This document shows, piece after piece, positions 8,290-16,497 of a stretch of 32,308 bases of DNA. A model generated the notes under the pieces. The model made no database searches and was not told the origin of the DNA. It worked only from the letters and a program-made list of their open reading frames with translations. How positions within the stretch are numbered: the first letter of the stretch is position 1; the number at the start of each line of letters is the position of its first letter. The position numbers and the translations under genes were made by a program. Source of the stretch: Chloroflexota bacterium (GTDB lineage Bacteria; Chloroflexota; Anaerolineae; Promineifilales; Promineifilaceae). The stretch covers positions 1 through 32,308 of the forward strand of contig RFGV01000230.1 of NCBI GenBank assembly GCA_003696605.1, given 5' to 3'.

Positions 8290-8913
8290 ATGAATGAGTT
8301 GAAAGTAGAGAAAAACTATCTGCCAGAGTTTCCGGCGTTGGGTAGTTTTTCAGCCTGGTTTGGATTGGTGGTAGTGGGAATAACGGCCGTTGTCAGTCTG
8401 GCCACACCGGTTAACCGGCAAACCACCCTCATCCAAAGCCTGAAGTTCATACACATTGCCCTCGTTTTTGCCTCCGTGCTGTACCTGGCCCTGCGCGGTC
8501 AACAGAGTGTGCGGTTAGCTGCCGTGCCCCTGGCCATCAACTTGCTCACTCTGTTGGCTGTCGAATTTGTCCCCTTCTCTTCCCTATGGGAGCAAGCCCG
8601 CTTCCGATGGTATCTGGCCGGTTACAATCAGATAATTGAATTGGTTGAATCTGGTCAACTTGTCCCCAATGAAAGCGGGTTTGCTTCCCTCCCCGCTGGT
8701 TGGCACTATCTTTCGGAAAATGGACAGGTAATGATTGATACCCATGATAGCGTTACACGTGTTTTCTTTTTTACCGAGTGGCATTCCCGACAACAGTTTA
8801 GCGGTTATCTGTATCGTTCGGATAACCGACCACCAGCCAACGAGTTCGGGGGGCGCTGGCGAGTGATCATCCCCAAACGGCCGTACTGGTTCTACTGTGC
8901 AGCCGGCAGATAG
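8290..8913 (+). CDS. Small membrane protein of unknown function
   Basis: A 207-residue protein I do not recognise. Three to four hydrophobic segments occupy about residues 15-100 (AWFGLVVVGITAVVSLATPV, then LVFASVLYLAL and AINLLTLLAVEFV). The remaining 100 residues are soluble and end with the aromatic block RPYWFYCAAGR. The conserved-looking part DTHDSVTRVFFFTEWHS suggests a folded extracytoplasmic or cytoplasmic domain. It starts 48 bp after the DUF1361 gene with AGAGGT upstream, so the two form an operon. Palindromes supply ITAVVS and PKRPYW. Confidence 0.75.
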   Translation: MNELKVEKNYLPEFPALGSFSAWFGLVVVGITAVVSLATPVNRQTTLIQSLKFIHIALVFASVLYLALRGQQSVRLAAVPLAINLLTLLAVEFVPFSSLWEQARFRWYLAGYNQIIELVESGQLVPNESGFASLPAGWHYLSENGQVMIDTHDSVTRVFFFTEWHSRQQFSGYLYRSDNRPPANEFGGRWRVIIPKRPYWFYCAAGR

Positions 8914-8963
8914 GTAGCGCGAAACAGTAAGCCGCCTCCCCTCGTCACATTCCTCTCATGCGT

Positions 8964-9000
8964 TATAATTCTCCCATTCCTTGTTAGATATACATCTAAC
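8964..9000 (+). promoter_or_regulatory. -10 box and palindromic operator upstream of the EamA gene
   Basis: A perfect TATAAT stands at 8964-8969, without a recognisable -35. It is followed 13 bp later by a perfect inverted repeat GTTAGAT-ATAC-ATCTAAC (8983-9000), which would cover the transcription start and early leader, the usual place for a repressor site. The ribosome binding site GGGAGA of the EamA gene comes 12 bp after the repeat. Confidence 0.5.
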
Positions 9001-9021
9001 TGTTGTTAATTGGGAGAATTC

Positions 9022-9942
9022 ATGAGCATACAAGCCTTGCCCTATATCACGCTGTTGGCATTTTTGTTTGGTTCTACCTTAATAGCTTCTCGCTTTAGCG
9101 TTGGCCAATATCATCCTACTACTTATATAGGGTTACGGTTGGTGCTGGCCAGTTTGGGGCATCTGGCTGTGTACGCATTGTGGCGGCGGGCATGGCCGCG
9201 AGATAAACGGTTATGGTGGCACGCAACGGTATTGGGCGTGTTGGGAACGGCCGTTCCCATGACCGGCATCGTCTCTTCCTTGCAATATCTTTCCAGCGGT
9301 CTGGCCTCTGTGCTAATAACAACCAATCCGGCTATCACTGTTGTCATGGCACATTTCTTTCTGGCCGACGAAAAGCTAAATCGCCGTAAAACAGCAGGTG
9401 TGTTGCTGGCATTAGGTGGTGCGTTTCTGTTAGCTGTGCGTGGTGAAAGTGGGTTGCCAGATGTCTCCCAGGCCAATCCACTGGGGTATGTGTTAGTTCT
9501 GACCGCCATGTTGTTTGGTAGTGGGGCTACTATCTATGCCCGCAAATACATGCAGCACATGGACTCGTTTGACGTAGCCAGTGTACGTATGTTTGCTGCG
9601 GCGTTGGTGGTCATGCCGTTGTCAGTTCTCTTTTTTGGGTTTGATATGACGGCCGTTACACCGACTGGTTACTTTGCTTTAGGCTATGCTTCTTTGGTAG
9701 GGACATTTTTAGGCATGTTGCTAGCCTTCTATAACATCAAGCGGTTTGGAGCGACCGCTTCTGCCATGACAGCATATATCATTCCAATTGTAGCCGGTTT
9801 AGGTGGCGTGTTATTTTTGGGCGAGCGCGTTACAGCTGGGATGTTGCTGGGCGTGGGGTTAATTGTGGCTGGTATCTGGCTGATCAACCGGCGGGAAACG
9901 GCCGTTGTGCCCGTGCCCGAAAATCCCACTGCTGGCGACTAA
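9022..9942 (+). CDS. EamA/DMT-family transporter
   Basis: A 306-residue inner-membrane permease of the drug/metabolite superfamily with about ten membrane helices in two EamA repeats. The first repeat (about 1-140) contains GLRLVLASLGHLAVYALW and the motif LITTNPAITVVMAHFFLADEKLN cut at residues 94-116. The second (about 150-295) contains YIIPIVAGLGGVLFLGERVT. Such proteins export metabolites or drugs by proton exchange; the substrate cannot be predicted. The ATG at 9022 is chosen over an in-frame TTG at 9010 because GGGAGA lies 6 bp upstream. It appears to be a single-gene unit under its own promoter and palindromic operator. Confidence 0.9.
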   Translation: MSIQALPYITLLAFLFGSTLIASRFSVGQYHPTTYIGLRLVLASLGHLAVYALWRRAWPRDKRLWWHATVLGVLGTAVPMTGIVSSLQYLSSGLASVLITTNPAITVVMAHFFLADEKLNRRKTAGVLLALGGAFLLAVRGESGLPDVSQANPLGYVLVLTAMLFGSGATIYARKYMQHMDSFDVASVRMFAAALVVMPLSVLFFGFDMTAVTPTGYFALGYASLVGTFLGMLLAFYNIKRFGATASAMTAYIIPIVAGLGGVLFLGERVTAGMLLGVGLIVAGIWLINRRETAVVPVPENPTAGD

Positions 9943-10291
9943 AGCAAACACGACCAAATAGCTTCGTATAGAACACATGATCGATTTTTGATACAAAATT
10001 TTGTAAAAAAACGGATAAAAAATACCCATTTACCAGAGAAAACAACCATTTTCACAGAAAATTTTGTGCCAATGCTTACCAGGCAAAAACAAGCCTTTTC
10101 TCTTGTTATACTATACGAAAATTCATCCTCAAAAAGATTTTTTATGAGTACACAATAAAAAATGATGTGACTTTCATCAGTAGCAAAGGTGTATTCTGTC
10201 ACTAAAAAACTACGCCTCCAAAGCCGTAAAATACCTGTAGTTTTCAATTTTTATGGGCTTTCTGTGCTATGGTGCTCAAGGAGGCAATTCG
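9943..10291 (+). other. AT-rich leader region of ppdK
   Basis: A 349-bp gap that is much more AT-rich than the genes around it. A minus-strand frame across it has no family resemblance and I do not call it. A possible -10 TATACT lies at 10107-10112 without a good -35. An 8-bp inverted repeat AAAACTAC/GTAGTTTT (10206-10213 with 10237-10244) can form a leader hairpin about 50 bp before the ppdK start. No iterated palindrome occurs here. Confidence 0.45.
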
Positions 10292-13078
10292 ATGAGTACA
10301 CTTTCCCCTACCCCACTGTCCGGCATCCGTGATTCCGCTACGGATGGAGATTCTCAGGAAAAAACAACACACAAATATGTGTATCTGTTTAGTGAACTAG
10401 ACGCTGCCGAAGCATATGTAGGTGGCAACTGGGAAGACGTGCGCGGTTTGCTTGGTGGTAAAGGCGCAAATCTGGCTGATATGACTCGATTGGGAATCCC
10501 GGTGCCACCAGGATTTACAATAACAACCGAAGCCTGCAATGCTTATCTGGCTGCTGGGGGAAAATTTCCACCTGGTTTGTGGGAACAGATAATGACGGCA
10601 ATGGCGGCTCTGTCAGAAGCAACGGGCAAGGAGTTTGGTAATCCAGATAATCCGTTGCTGGTCTCTTGTCGTTCTGGGGCCAAATTTTCCATGCCAGGTA
10701 TGATGGATACCGTCTTGAATATTGGGTTGAATGATGAAGTGGTGGCGGGATTGATAGCGCGGACGGGAAACGGCCGTTTTGCCTGGGATCTCTACCGTCG
10801 CCTCATTCAAATGTTTGGCAATGTCGTGCTAGGGGTTCCCGATGAAGCCTTTGAAGAAGTCATCACCAACCAGCGGCAAAAAGCCAAAGTTACGTCTGAT
10901 GCAGAACTTTCTGCCACTGACTGGCAAACAATTACACACGAATTCAAGGCCATCATCCAAAGACATACCGGCACCACCTTCCCCACCGATCCATACGAAC
11001 AATTACGGCAAGCCACAGAAGCAGTATTCAACTCATGGAACGGCAAACGAGCCGTTGATTATCGCAACGCTGCCGGAATCCCCCACGATTTGGGAACGGC
11101 CGTAAACATCCAGACAATGGTATTCGGCAACCTGGACGACCGTTCTGCCACCGGTGTCGCCATGTCACGCAACGCCTCTACCGGCGAACCCGAACTCGAA
11201 GGCGACTTCCTCCTCAACGCCCAAGGCGAAGACGTTGTCGCCGGCATTCGCCTCACTCGTCCCCTGCGCGACCTGCAAACCCTCATGCCCGACATCTACG
11301 CCGAATTCCAGAAAATCGCCCGCAAACTGGAACACCATTACCGCAACATGCAAGACATGGAATTCACCATCGAAAGCGGCAAACTCTGGATATTACAAAC
11401 ACGCGACGGCAAACGCACCGCCCAGGCCGAAGTACGCATCGCCGTAGATATGGCCGAAGAAGGTCTCATCACCCGCGAAGAAGCAGTTCGCCGTGTTAAA
11501 CCAGCCCAGGTAGATTTCTTCCTCCACCCCCAACTAGACCTTGCTGCCCGGCAACAAAACAAACCCATCGCCAAAGGGCTCAACGTCTCCCCAGGAGCCG
11601 CCGTCGGTATGGTGGCCTTTGACGCCGATACCGCCGAAAAATGGGTCCGCGAAATGAGCCGCCAGGTCATTATGGTTCGCCCCGAAACCAAACCAGATGA
11701 CGTTCATGGCATGTTGGCCGCACAAGGGATTCTCACCAGTCGCGGCGGCCGTACCAGCCACGCCGCTCTGGTCGCCCGCCAATTTGGTAAACCGGCCGTT
11801 GTGGGCGTCAGCGAACTGGAAATTGACCTGGACAGCCGCTTAATGACCATTGGCGATTTGGTCATCAAGGAAGGTGACTGGCTATCCATCGACGGCACAG
11901 AAGGATTGATCTATCTGGGCAAACTGCCAACCATTGTGCCCGATCTGGAAAACCCCTGGCTCAGCAAACTGCTATCGTGGGCAGATGAATTTCGCACACT
12001 GGCAGTATGGGCCAATGCTGATTACCCCCGCGACGCTGAGCGTGCCCGCAGGTATGGCGCCGAAGGCATTGGACTGTGTCGTACTGAGCACATGTTCTTT
12101 GAAACAGATCGCCTGCCCATTGTGCAAAGCATGATCATGGCCCGTACCCCAGCCGAAAGACAAGAAGCATTGGCCCGCTTGCTCCCTATGCAGCGCCAGG
12201 ATTTTGAAGGATTGTTCCGGGTAATGGATGGATTACCGGTCATTATTCGTTTGCTGGATCCCCCATTACATGAATTTTTGCCTGCCTATGACCAACTGGT
12301 GCAAGACCTGGCCGATTTAAAGGTTCGATTACAGCATTATCACACCTTGAGCGAAATTGATGCGGCTTTGGCTGAAATTCGGCTCAAACAAAATTTTTTG
12401 GAGCGGCTGGAGTCGTTGCGAGAGGCCAACCCGATGTTAGGAACGCGGGGAGTACGACTGGGGATTCTCATTCCGGATCTCACACGAATGCAGGTGCGGG
12501 CAATTTTTGAGGCTGCTTGCAAATGTGCCAAAGATGGGGTGGATGTGCATCCTGAAGTGATGATTCCACTCACGGCCCATGTGAATGAGTTGCGTGTGCA
12601 ACAAAGTGAACTGGAGGCGGAGGCCAGGGCTGTGATGGCGGAGCAGGGAATTACGATAGATTACAAATTTGGCACAATGATCGAAATTCCGCGAGCCGCA
12701 CTCACGGCCGATGAGATTGCAGAAGTGGCTCAATTTTTCTCGTTTGGCACAAATGACCTTACCCAGACAACTTTTGGTGTTTCGCGCGATGATGCAGAGG
12801 CCGGTTTTCTGATGGCGTATTTGCAACAAGGTATTTTGCCGCACAATCCGTTTGCCACGATTGATGTGGCTGGTGTGGGTAAGCTGATGGAGATGGCGGT
12901 GACGCTGGGGCGGAAAACCCGGCCGAATATGGAAATTGGTATTTGTGGTGAGCATGGTGGTGATCCGGAGAGTATCGCGTTTTGCCATCGCCTGGGCCTG
13001 AATTATGTCTCCTGTTCTCCTTTCCGGGTGCCGGTTGCCAGACTGGCGGCTGCTCATGCGGCGTTGTCGGAAAGGTAG
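10292..13078 (+). CDS. ppdK: Pyruvate, phosphate dikinase
   Basis: Cytoplasmic enzyme interconverting pyruvate + ATP + phosphate and PEP + AMP + diphosphate, 928 residues. The ATP-grasp domain opens with GGKGANLADMTRLGIPVPPG (about 51-70). The swivelling phosphohistidine domain has SRGGRTSHAALVAR with the catalytic His at 490. The PEP/pyruvate barrel shows EGIGLCRTEHMF, GTMIEIPRAAL, FSFGTNDLTQTTFG and CGEHGGDP with the proton-donor Cys at 885. An extra N-terminal tail of about 30 residues is Ser/Thr-rich. The ATG at 10292 is fixed by AAGGAGG 7 bp before it; an upstream frame to 10253 lacks one. The stretch 11050-11660 uses mainly C-ending codons, whereas the last 700 bp use G- and T-ending ones, a visible switch of base skew within one gene. 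The C-terminal half has no iterated palindrome. Confidence 0.96.
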   Translation: MSTLSPTPLSGIRDSATDGDSQEKTTHKYVYLFSELDAAEAYVGGNWEDVRGLLGGKGANLADMTRLGIPVPPGFTITTEACNAYLAAGGKFPPGLWEQIMTAMAALSEATGKEFGNPDNPLLVSCRSGAKFSMPGMMDTVLNIGLNDEVVAGLIARTGNGRFAWDLYRRLIQMFGNVVLGVPDEAFEEVITNQRQKAKVTSDAELSATDWQTITHEFKAIIQRHTGTTFPTDPYEQLRQATEAVFNSWNGKRAVDYRNAAGIPHDLGTAVNIQTMVFGNLDDRSATGVAMSRNASTGEPELEGDFLLNAQGEDVVAGIRLTRPLRDLQTLMPDIYAEFQKIARKLEHHYRNMQDMEFTIESGKLWILQTRDGKRTAQAEVRIAVDMAEEGLITREEAVRRVKPAQVDFFLHPQLDLAARQQNKPIAKGLNVSPGAAVGMVAFDADTAEKWVREMSRQVIMVRPETKPDDVHGMLAAQGILTSRGGRTSHAALVARQFGKPAVVGVSELEIDLDSRLMTIGDLVIKEGDWLSIDGTEGLIYLGKLPTIVPDLENPWLSKLLSWADEFRTLAVWANADYPRDAERARRYGAEGIGLCRTEHMFFETDRLPIVQSMIMARTPAERQEALARLLPMQRQDFEGLFRVMDGLPVIIRLLDPPLHEFLPAYDQLVQDLADLKVRLQHYHTLSEIDAALAEIRLKQNFLERLESLREANPMLGTRGVRLGILIPDLTRMQVRAIFEAACKCAKDGVDVHPEVMIPLTAHVNELRVQQSELEAEARAVMAEQGITIDYKFGTMIEIPRAALTADEIAEVAQFFSFGTNDLTQTTFGVSRDDAEAGFLMAYLQQGILPHNPFATIDVAGVGKLMEMAVTLGRKTRPNMEIGICGEHGGDPESIAFCHRLGLNYVSCSPFRVPVARLAAAHAALSER

Positions 13079-13109
13079 TCTGTACGTACGTTTTGCTCCT
13101 CCTCGTTTG

Positions 13110-13151
13110 GAAGCCGGTTCTGGTTTCCCCTACCGGGACTGGCTTCTTTTT
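13110..13151 (+). terminator. Rho-independent terminator of ppdK
   Basis: GAAGCCGGTTC (13110-13120) pairs with GGACTGGCTTC (13136-13146), allowing one mismatch and a G-U pair, and is followed at once by five Ts. It lies 30 bp after the ppdK stop and separates it from the formate dehydrogenase gene. Confidence 0.75.
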
Positions 13152-13277
13152 CATTGGTTTGGGCAAGGTGTGATGTTTGTCTGGTGCAATTGTGAAAAAT
13201 GTCACTATTAGATGTGGCAGAGGTTTTTGTATGCTGCAGGTGAGTTTTGAATGGATTGGTGTAGGTAAGGAGGCGAG

Positions 13278-15359
13278 ATGATAGAGCCAGATCGTGTGGT
13301 GCAGACGACATGTCCGTATTGTGGTGTGGGGTGTCAGGTGGATTTGTTTGTGCGGGAGGGGATGATTTATCGGGTAAACGGCCGTTTTGATAATGATGTC
13401 AATCGGGGTAATTTGTGTGTCAAGGGGCGATTTGGGTACGACTATGTGCATGCGCCTGACAGGTTGCAAACGCCCCTGTTGCGTACCGATCGACAGGCAA
13501 ACTGGCAGGCTGTTTCCTGGGAGGTGGCGCTTGATTTTGTGGCGGAACATTTGGCCCATATACGCCAGCGATGGGGTGCTGATAGTATTGCGTTTTTGAC
13601 GTCGGCCAAGTGTACCAATGAGGAAAATTATTTGTTGCAAAAGTTGGCACGGGGGGTAATTGGCACGAATCATGTCGATCATTGTGCCCGCCTCTGACAC
13701 AGCAGTAGTGTGGCCGGTCTGGCCACAACGGTTGGGTCGGGTGCCATGACTAATTCTATTCGGGATATTGAGCGGGCGCAGGTGTTGCTGGTGACCGGTT
13801 CGAATACGACTGAGGCGCACCCGGTGTTGAGCTTGCAGATGAAGAAGGCGGTGCGGAAGCATGGTGCGAAGCTGATTTTGGTGGATCCGCGTCGAATAGA
13901 ACTGGCAGATTTTGCCTGGTTGCATTTGCGGCAGAGGCCAGGGACGGATGTGGCGATTTTTAATGCGATGGCGCATGTGATTATTGCGGAGGGGTGGCTG
14001 AATCGGCCGTTTATTGAGACGCGGACGGAGGGATTTGCGGCGCTGGAGACGGCCGTTAAGCCCTGGACGCCAGCTCGTGCAGAGGCGATCTCTGGTGTGC
14101 CGGCAGAACAGATTGTTGCTGCGGCACGGGCATATGCGCAGGCGGAGCGATCAGCTATTTTCTGGGCAATGGGAATTACGCAGCACACTACTGGCACAGA
14201 TAATGTCAAGGCTTTGTCCAATCTTGCGCTCCTTACAGGGCATATTGGCCGGCCTGGAACAGGCTTGAATCCGCTGCGGGGTCAAAATAATGTGCAGGGG
14301 GCATGTGATATGGGGGGACTGCCCAATGTATTTCCGGGCTATCAGCCAGTGGTGGATGAAGCGGTGCGCCGCAAGTTTGCTGCTGGTTGGGGAGTTCCAT
14401 ATGAGCGGTTGAATGAACATCCAGGCTTGACTGTTACGGAGATAATGAATGGTGTGGAAAACGGCCGTATTCGGGCTATTTTCATTATGGGTGAAAACCC
14501 AATGCTTTCCGATCCGAACCTGAATCATGTGCGGGAGGCATTATCACAGGTAGAATTTCTGGTTATCCAAGACATCTTCCTCAACGAAACGGCCGAACTA
14601 GCCGACGTTATTCTGCCTGCGGCCAGTTTTGCCGAAAAATCAGGCACATTCACCAACACCGAGCGCCGCGTTCAACTCATTCGACCCGCCCTTTCTCCAC
14701 CCGGCATCGCTAAACCCGATTGGCAAATCATCACCGAGTTGGCAAACCGGTTGGGTGCCAACTGGCATTATACGCATCCCCGCGAAATATTTGCTGAATT
14801 GGCTGCCCTCACCCCTCAATATGCTGGAATGTCCTACGAACGTCTGGAAAAAGGCGGTTTACAATGGCCCTGCCCCACTCCAGACCATCCAGGCACGCCC
14901 ATTTTGCATGTAGAAAAATTTGCTCGTGGTAAAGGACTATTCTGCCCGGTTGATTATCGTCCGCCAGTTGAAGAAACGGACGAAACGTATCCCTTTATTC
15001 TCTCCACCGGCCGAATTTTATTCCATTGGCATGGCGGCACGCTTTCCCGGCGTTCGCCCGGACTGGATGAGATTGCACCAGTGGCAGAAGTGGAGATTCA
15101 TCCACAAGATGCCCATCGGTTAGGCTTGCAAGATGGTGAACTGGTACGAGTTTCTTCGCGACGGGGGCAGGTGGTGGCCACAGTCAAGTGTACTGGCCGC
15201 TCACCAGTAGGGACGGTATTTATGACGTTCCATTTTGCTGAAGCAGCTGCTAATTTGCTGACAATCGATGCGGTGGATCCAACCGCCAAGATACCGGAGT
15301 ATAAAGTCTGTGCAGTGAAAGTGGAAAAGGTGAAAGTTGGGGAGTCTGTTGCAAAATGA
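13278..15359 (+). CDS. fdhF: Selenocysteine-containing formate dehydrogenase, catalytic subunit
   Basis: Molybdenum/tungsten bis-MGD enzyme oxidising formate to CO2, 693 residues if the in-frame TGA at 13695-13697 is read as selenocysteine. The 4Fe-4S cluster ligands are C12, C15, C19 and C47 (CPYCGVGC and NLCVKG). Codon 140 is TGA in the context NHVDHCARL-U-HSSSVAGLA, the active-site context of formate dehydrogenases, where Sec140 and His141 are the known catalytic residues of E. coli FDH-H. The frame continues to the molybdopterin dinucleotide-binding domain (about 560-690, from STGRILFHWHGG). A SECIS hairpin follows the TGA. AAGGAGG lies 4 bp before the ATG. The formate channel gene follows 45 bp downstream. 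A naive annotation would split the gene into pieces of 139 and 549 residues. Confidence 0.93.
13695..13727 (+). promoter_or_regulatory. UGA selenocysteine codon with bacterial SECIS element
   Basis: The TGA (13695-13697) is followed after 11 nt by a perfect 7-bp hairpin, TGTGGCC (13709-13715) with GGCCACA (13721-13727), and an apical loop GGTCT. The E. coli fdhF SECIS has the same GGUCU in its loop, and the first loop G is at about +19 from the UGA in both. This is what the elongation factor SelB would bind to insert selenocysteine. Confidence 0.9.
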
Positions 15360-15404
15360 GTTTTTTTGAAGGTTGTTTGTTTGGCACAAAAGCAGGAGGA
15401 TGCC

Positions 15405-16304
15405 ATGACAGTACCGAATGGAATGTTTACGTTGGATGCTTTGTTGCCGCCGGAGATGGCGCGCAAGGCGGAGAATGTAGGGGTCTCTAAGGCGCGTTTG
15501 CCTGTTTCCAAGATGTTTGTTTTGGGCGTATTGGCTGGTGCGTTTATTGCGCTGGGGGCGGTGTTTGCCACCACGGTAACGGCTGGTGGGGGTGGGATGT
15601 TGCCATTTGGTGTGGTGAAGTTGCTGGGGGGTGTGGTGTTTAGTTTGGGGCTGATTTTGGTGGTGATTGCCGGTGCGGAGTTGTTTACAGGGAATAACTT
15701 GATTGTGATGGCATGGGCAAGTGGCAAGGTGAGTACGGCCGAATTGTTGCGTAATTGGCTGGTTGTTTACGTGGGGAATTTCGTGGGGTCGGTATTAACG
15801 GCCGTTCTCATGTTCGGCAGCAAGCAGTACACCTTTGGTGGAGGGCTGATTGGTCAAAATGCGCTACAAATTGCTAACGCCAAAGTTCAGTTGGAATTTG
15901 TGCAGGCTGTGATTTTGGGCATTTTTTGTAACGCGCTTGTTTGTCTTGCTGTCTGGTTATGTATGAGTGCCCGTTCTACAGTGGACAAAATTCTGGCGAT
16001 TGTTTTTCCCATCACGGCGTTTGTGGCAGCAGGTTTTGAGCACAGTATTGCCAATATGTATTTTGTGCCAATTGGCTTGCTCATTAAGGGGGGGGCAGAT
16101 GCCAGTTTTTGGCAAATGACTGGTCTTGTGGCCACAGATTTTACCCGGCTGACCTGGGGGAATTTTCTGTTTAGAAACCTCTTGCCGGTGACAATTGGCA
16201 ATATCATTGGTGGCTCGTTGATGGTGGGTTTGGTGTATTGGTTTGTGTATTTGCGGCAAGATGTGCGCTCGGTTGGCCAGGTGGATGTGGCGCCGGGTGA
16301 TTGA
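15405..16304 (+). CDS. Formate/nitrite transporter family channel
   Basis: A 299-residue membrane channel of the FNT family (FocA/FdhC/NirC). It has six membrane segments. The signature blocks are GAFIALGAVF (about 45-54), GAELFTGNN (about 101-109, loop before the pore helix), and FEHSIANMYFVP (about 209-220), with the central His of the pore region. FNT channels pass formate, nitrite or hydrosulfide. Its position directly after the formate dehydrogenase makes formate the likely substrate. The ATG at 15405 has AGGAGGA 4 bp upstream; the frame opens 13 codons earlier without a ribosome binding site. A strong terminator closes the operon. Confidence 0.93.
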   Translation: MTVPNGMFTLDALLPPEMARKAENVGVSKARLPVSKMFVLGVLAGAFIALGAVFATTVTAGGGGMLPFGVVKLLGGVVFSLGLILVVIAGAELFTGNNLIVMAWASGKVSTAELLRNWLVVYVGNFVGSVLTAVLMFGSKQYTFGGGLIGQNALQIANAKVQLEFVQAVILGIFCNALVCLAVWLCMSARSTVDKILAIVFPITAFVAAGFEHSIANMYFVPIGLLIKGGADASFWQMTGLVATDFTRLTWGNFLFRNLLPVTIGNIIGGSLMVGLVYWFVYLRQDVRSVGQVDVAPGD

Positions 16305-16339
16305 TGGTTCATTTGGTTTGTTGTTTGGTTATGTGAGTT

Positions 16340-16371
16340 CCTGCCGATTGGTGTATCGGCAGGTTTTTTTT
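16340..16371 (+). terminator. Rho-independent terminator of the fdhF-FNT operon
   Basis: A perfect 9-bp stem CCTGCCGAT (16340-16348) and ATCGGCAGG (16355-16363) with a 6-nt loop is followed directly by eight Ts. It lies 36 bp after the channel stop. Confidence 0.93.
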
Positions 16372-16376
16372 GCCTC

Positions 16377-16437
16377 TTGACAAAGTGTATTTTTTACACT
16401 ATACTGTGTGCAGATTATTAAGTGTAAAAATTACACT
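16377..16437 (+). promoter_or_regulatory. Consensus sigma-70 promoter with twin AGTGTA/TACACT operators
   Basis: TTGACA (16377-16382) and TATACT (16400-16405) are separated by exactly 17 bp. One inverted repeat, AGTGTA-N5-TACACT (16384-16400), fills the spacer between them. A second, AGTGTAA-AAA-TTACACT (16421-16437), lies just past the expected transcription start. The two centres are 37 bp apart. This is the layout of a tightly repressed promoter; the size of the boxes fits a GntR- or BlaI-like dimer, but no regulator gene of that kind is in the window. The target is the SPFH gene. Confidence 0.8.
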
Positions 16438-16497
16438 AATTATTTGTGAGTGAAACGGCCGTTGGCGGCGGCTTTGAATTAACAAGAGGAGCACATC

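Noticed and set aside
9939-10247. A possible 102-residue minus-strand gene in the AT-rich gap before ppdK
   Set aside because: It has no recognisable motif, no good ribosome binding site, and a composition typical of translated AT-rich spacer.
13278-13709. A frameshifted or nonsense-mutated formate dehydrogenase pseudogene
   Set aside because: The two open frames are in the same phase, the TGA falls exactly at the known selenocysteine position, and a SECIS hairpin follows it. A single functional selenoprotein explains everything.
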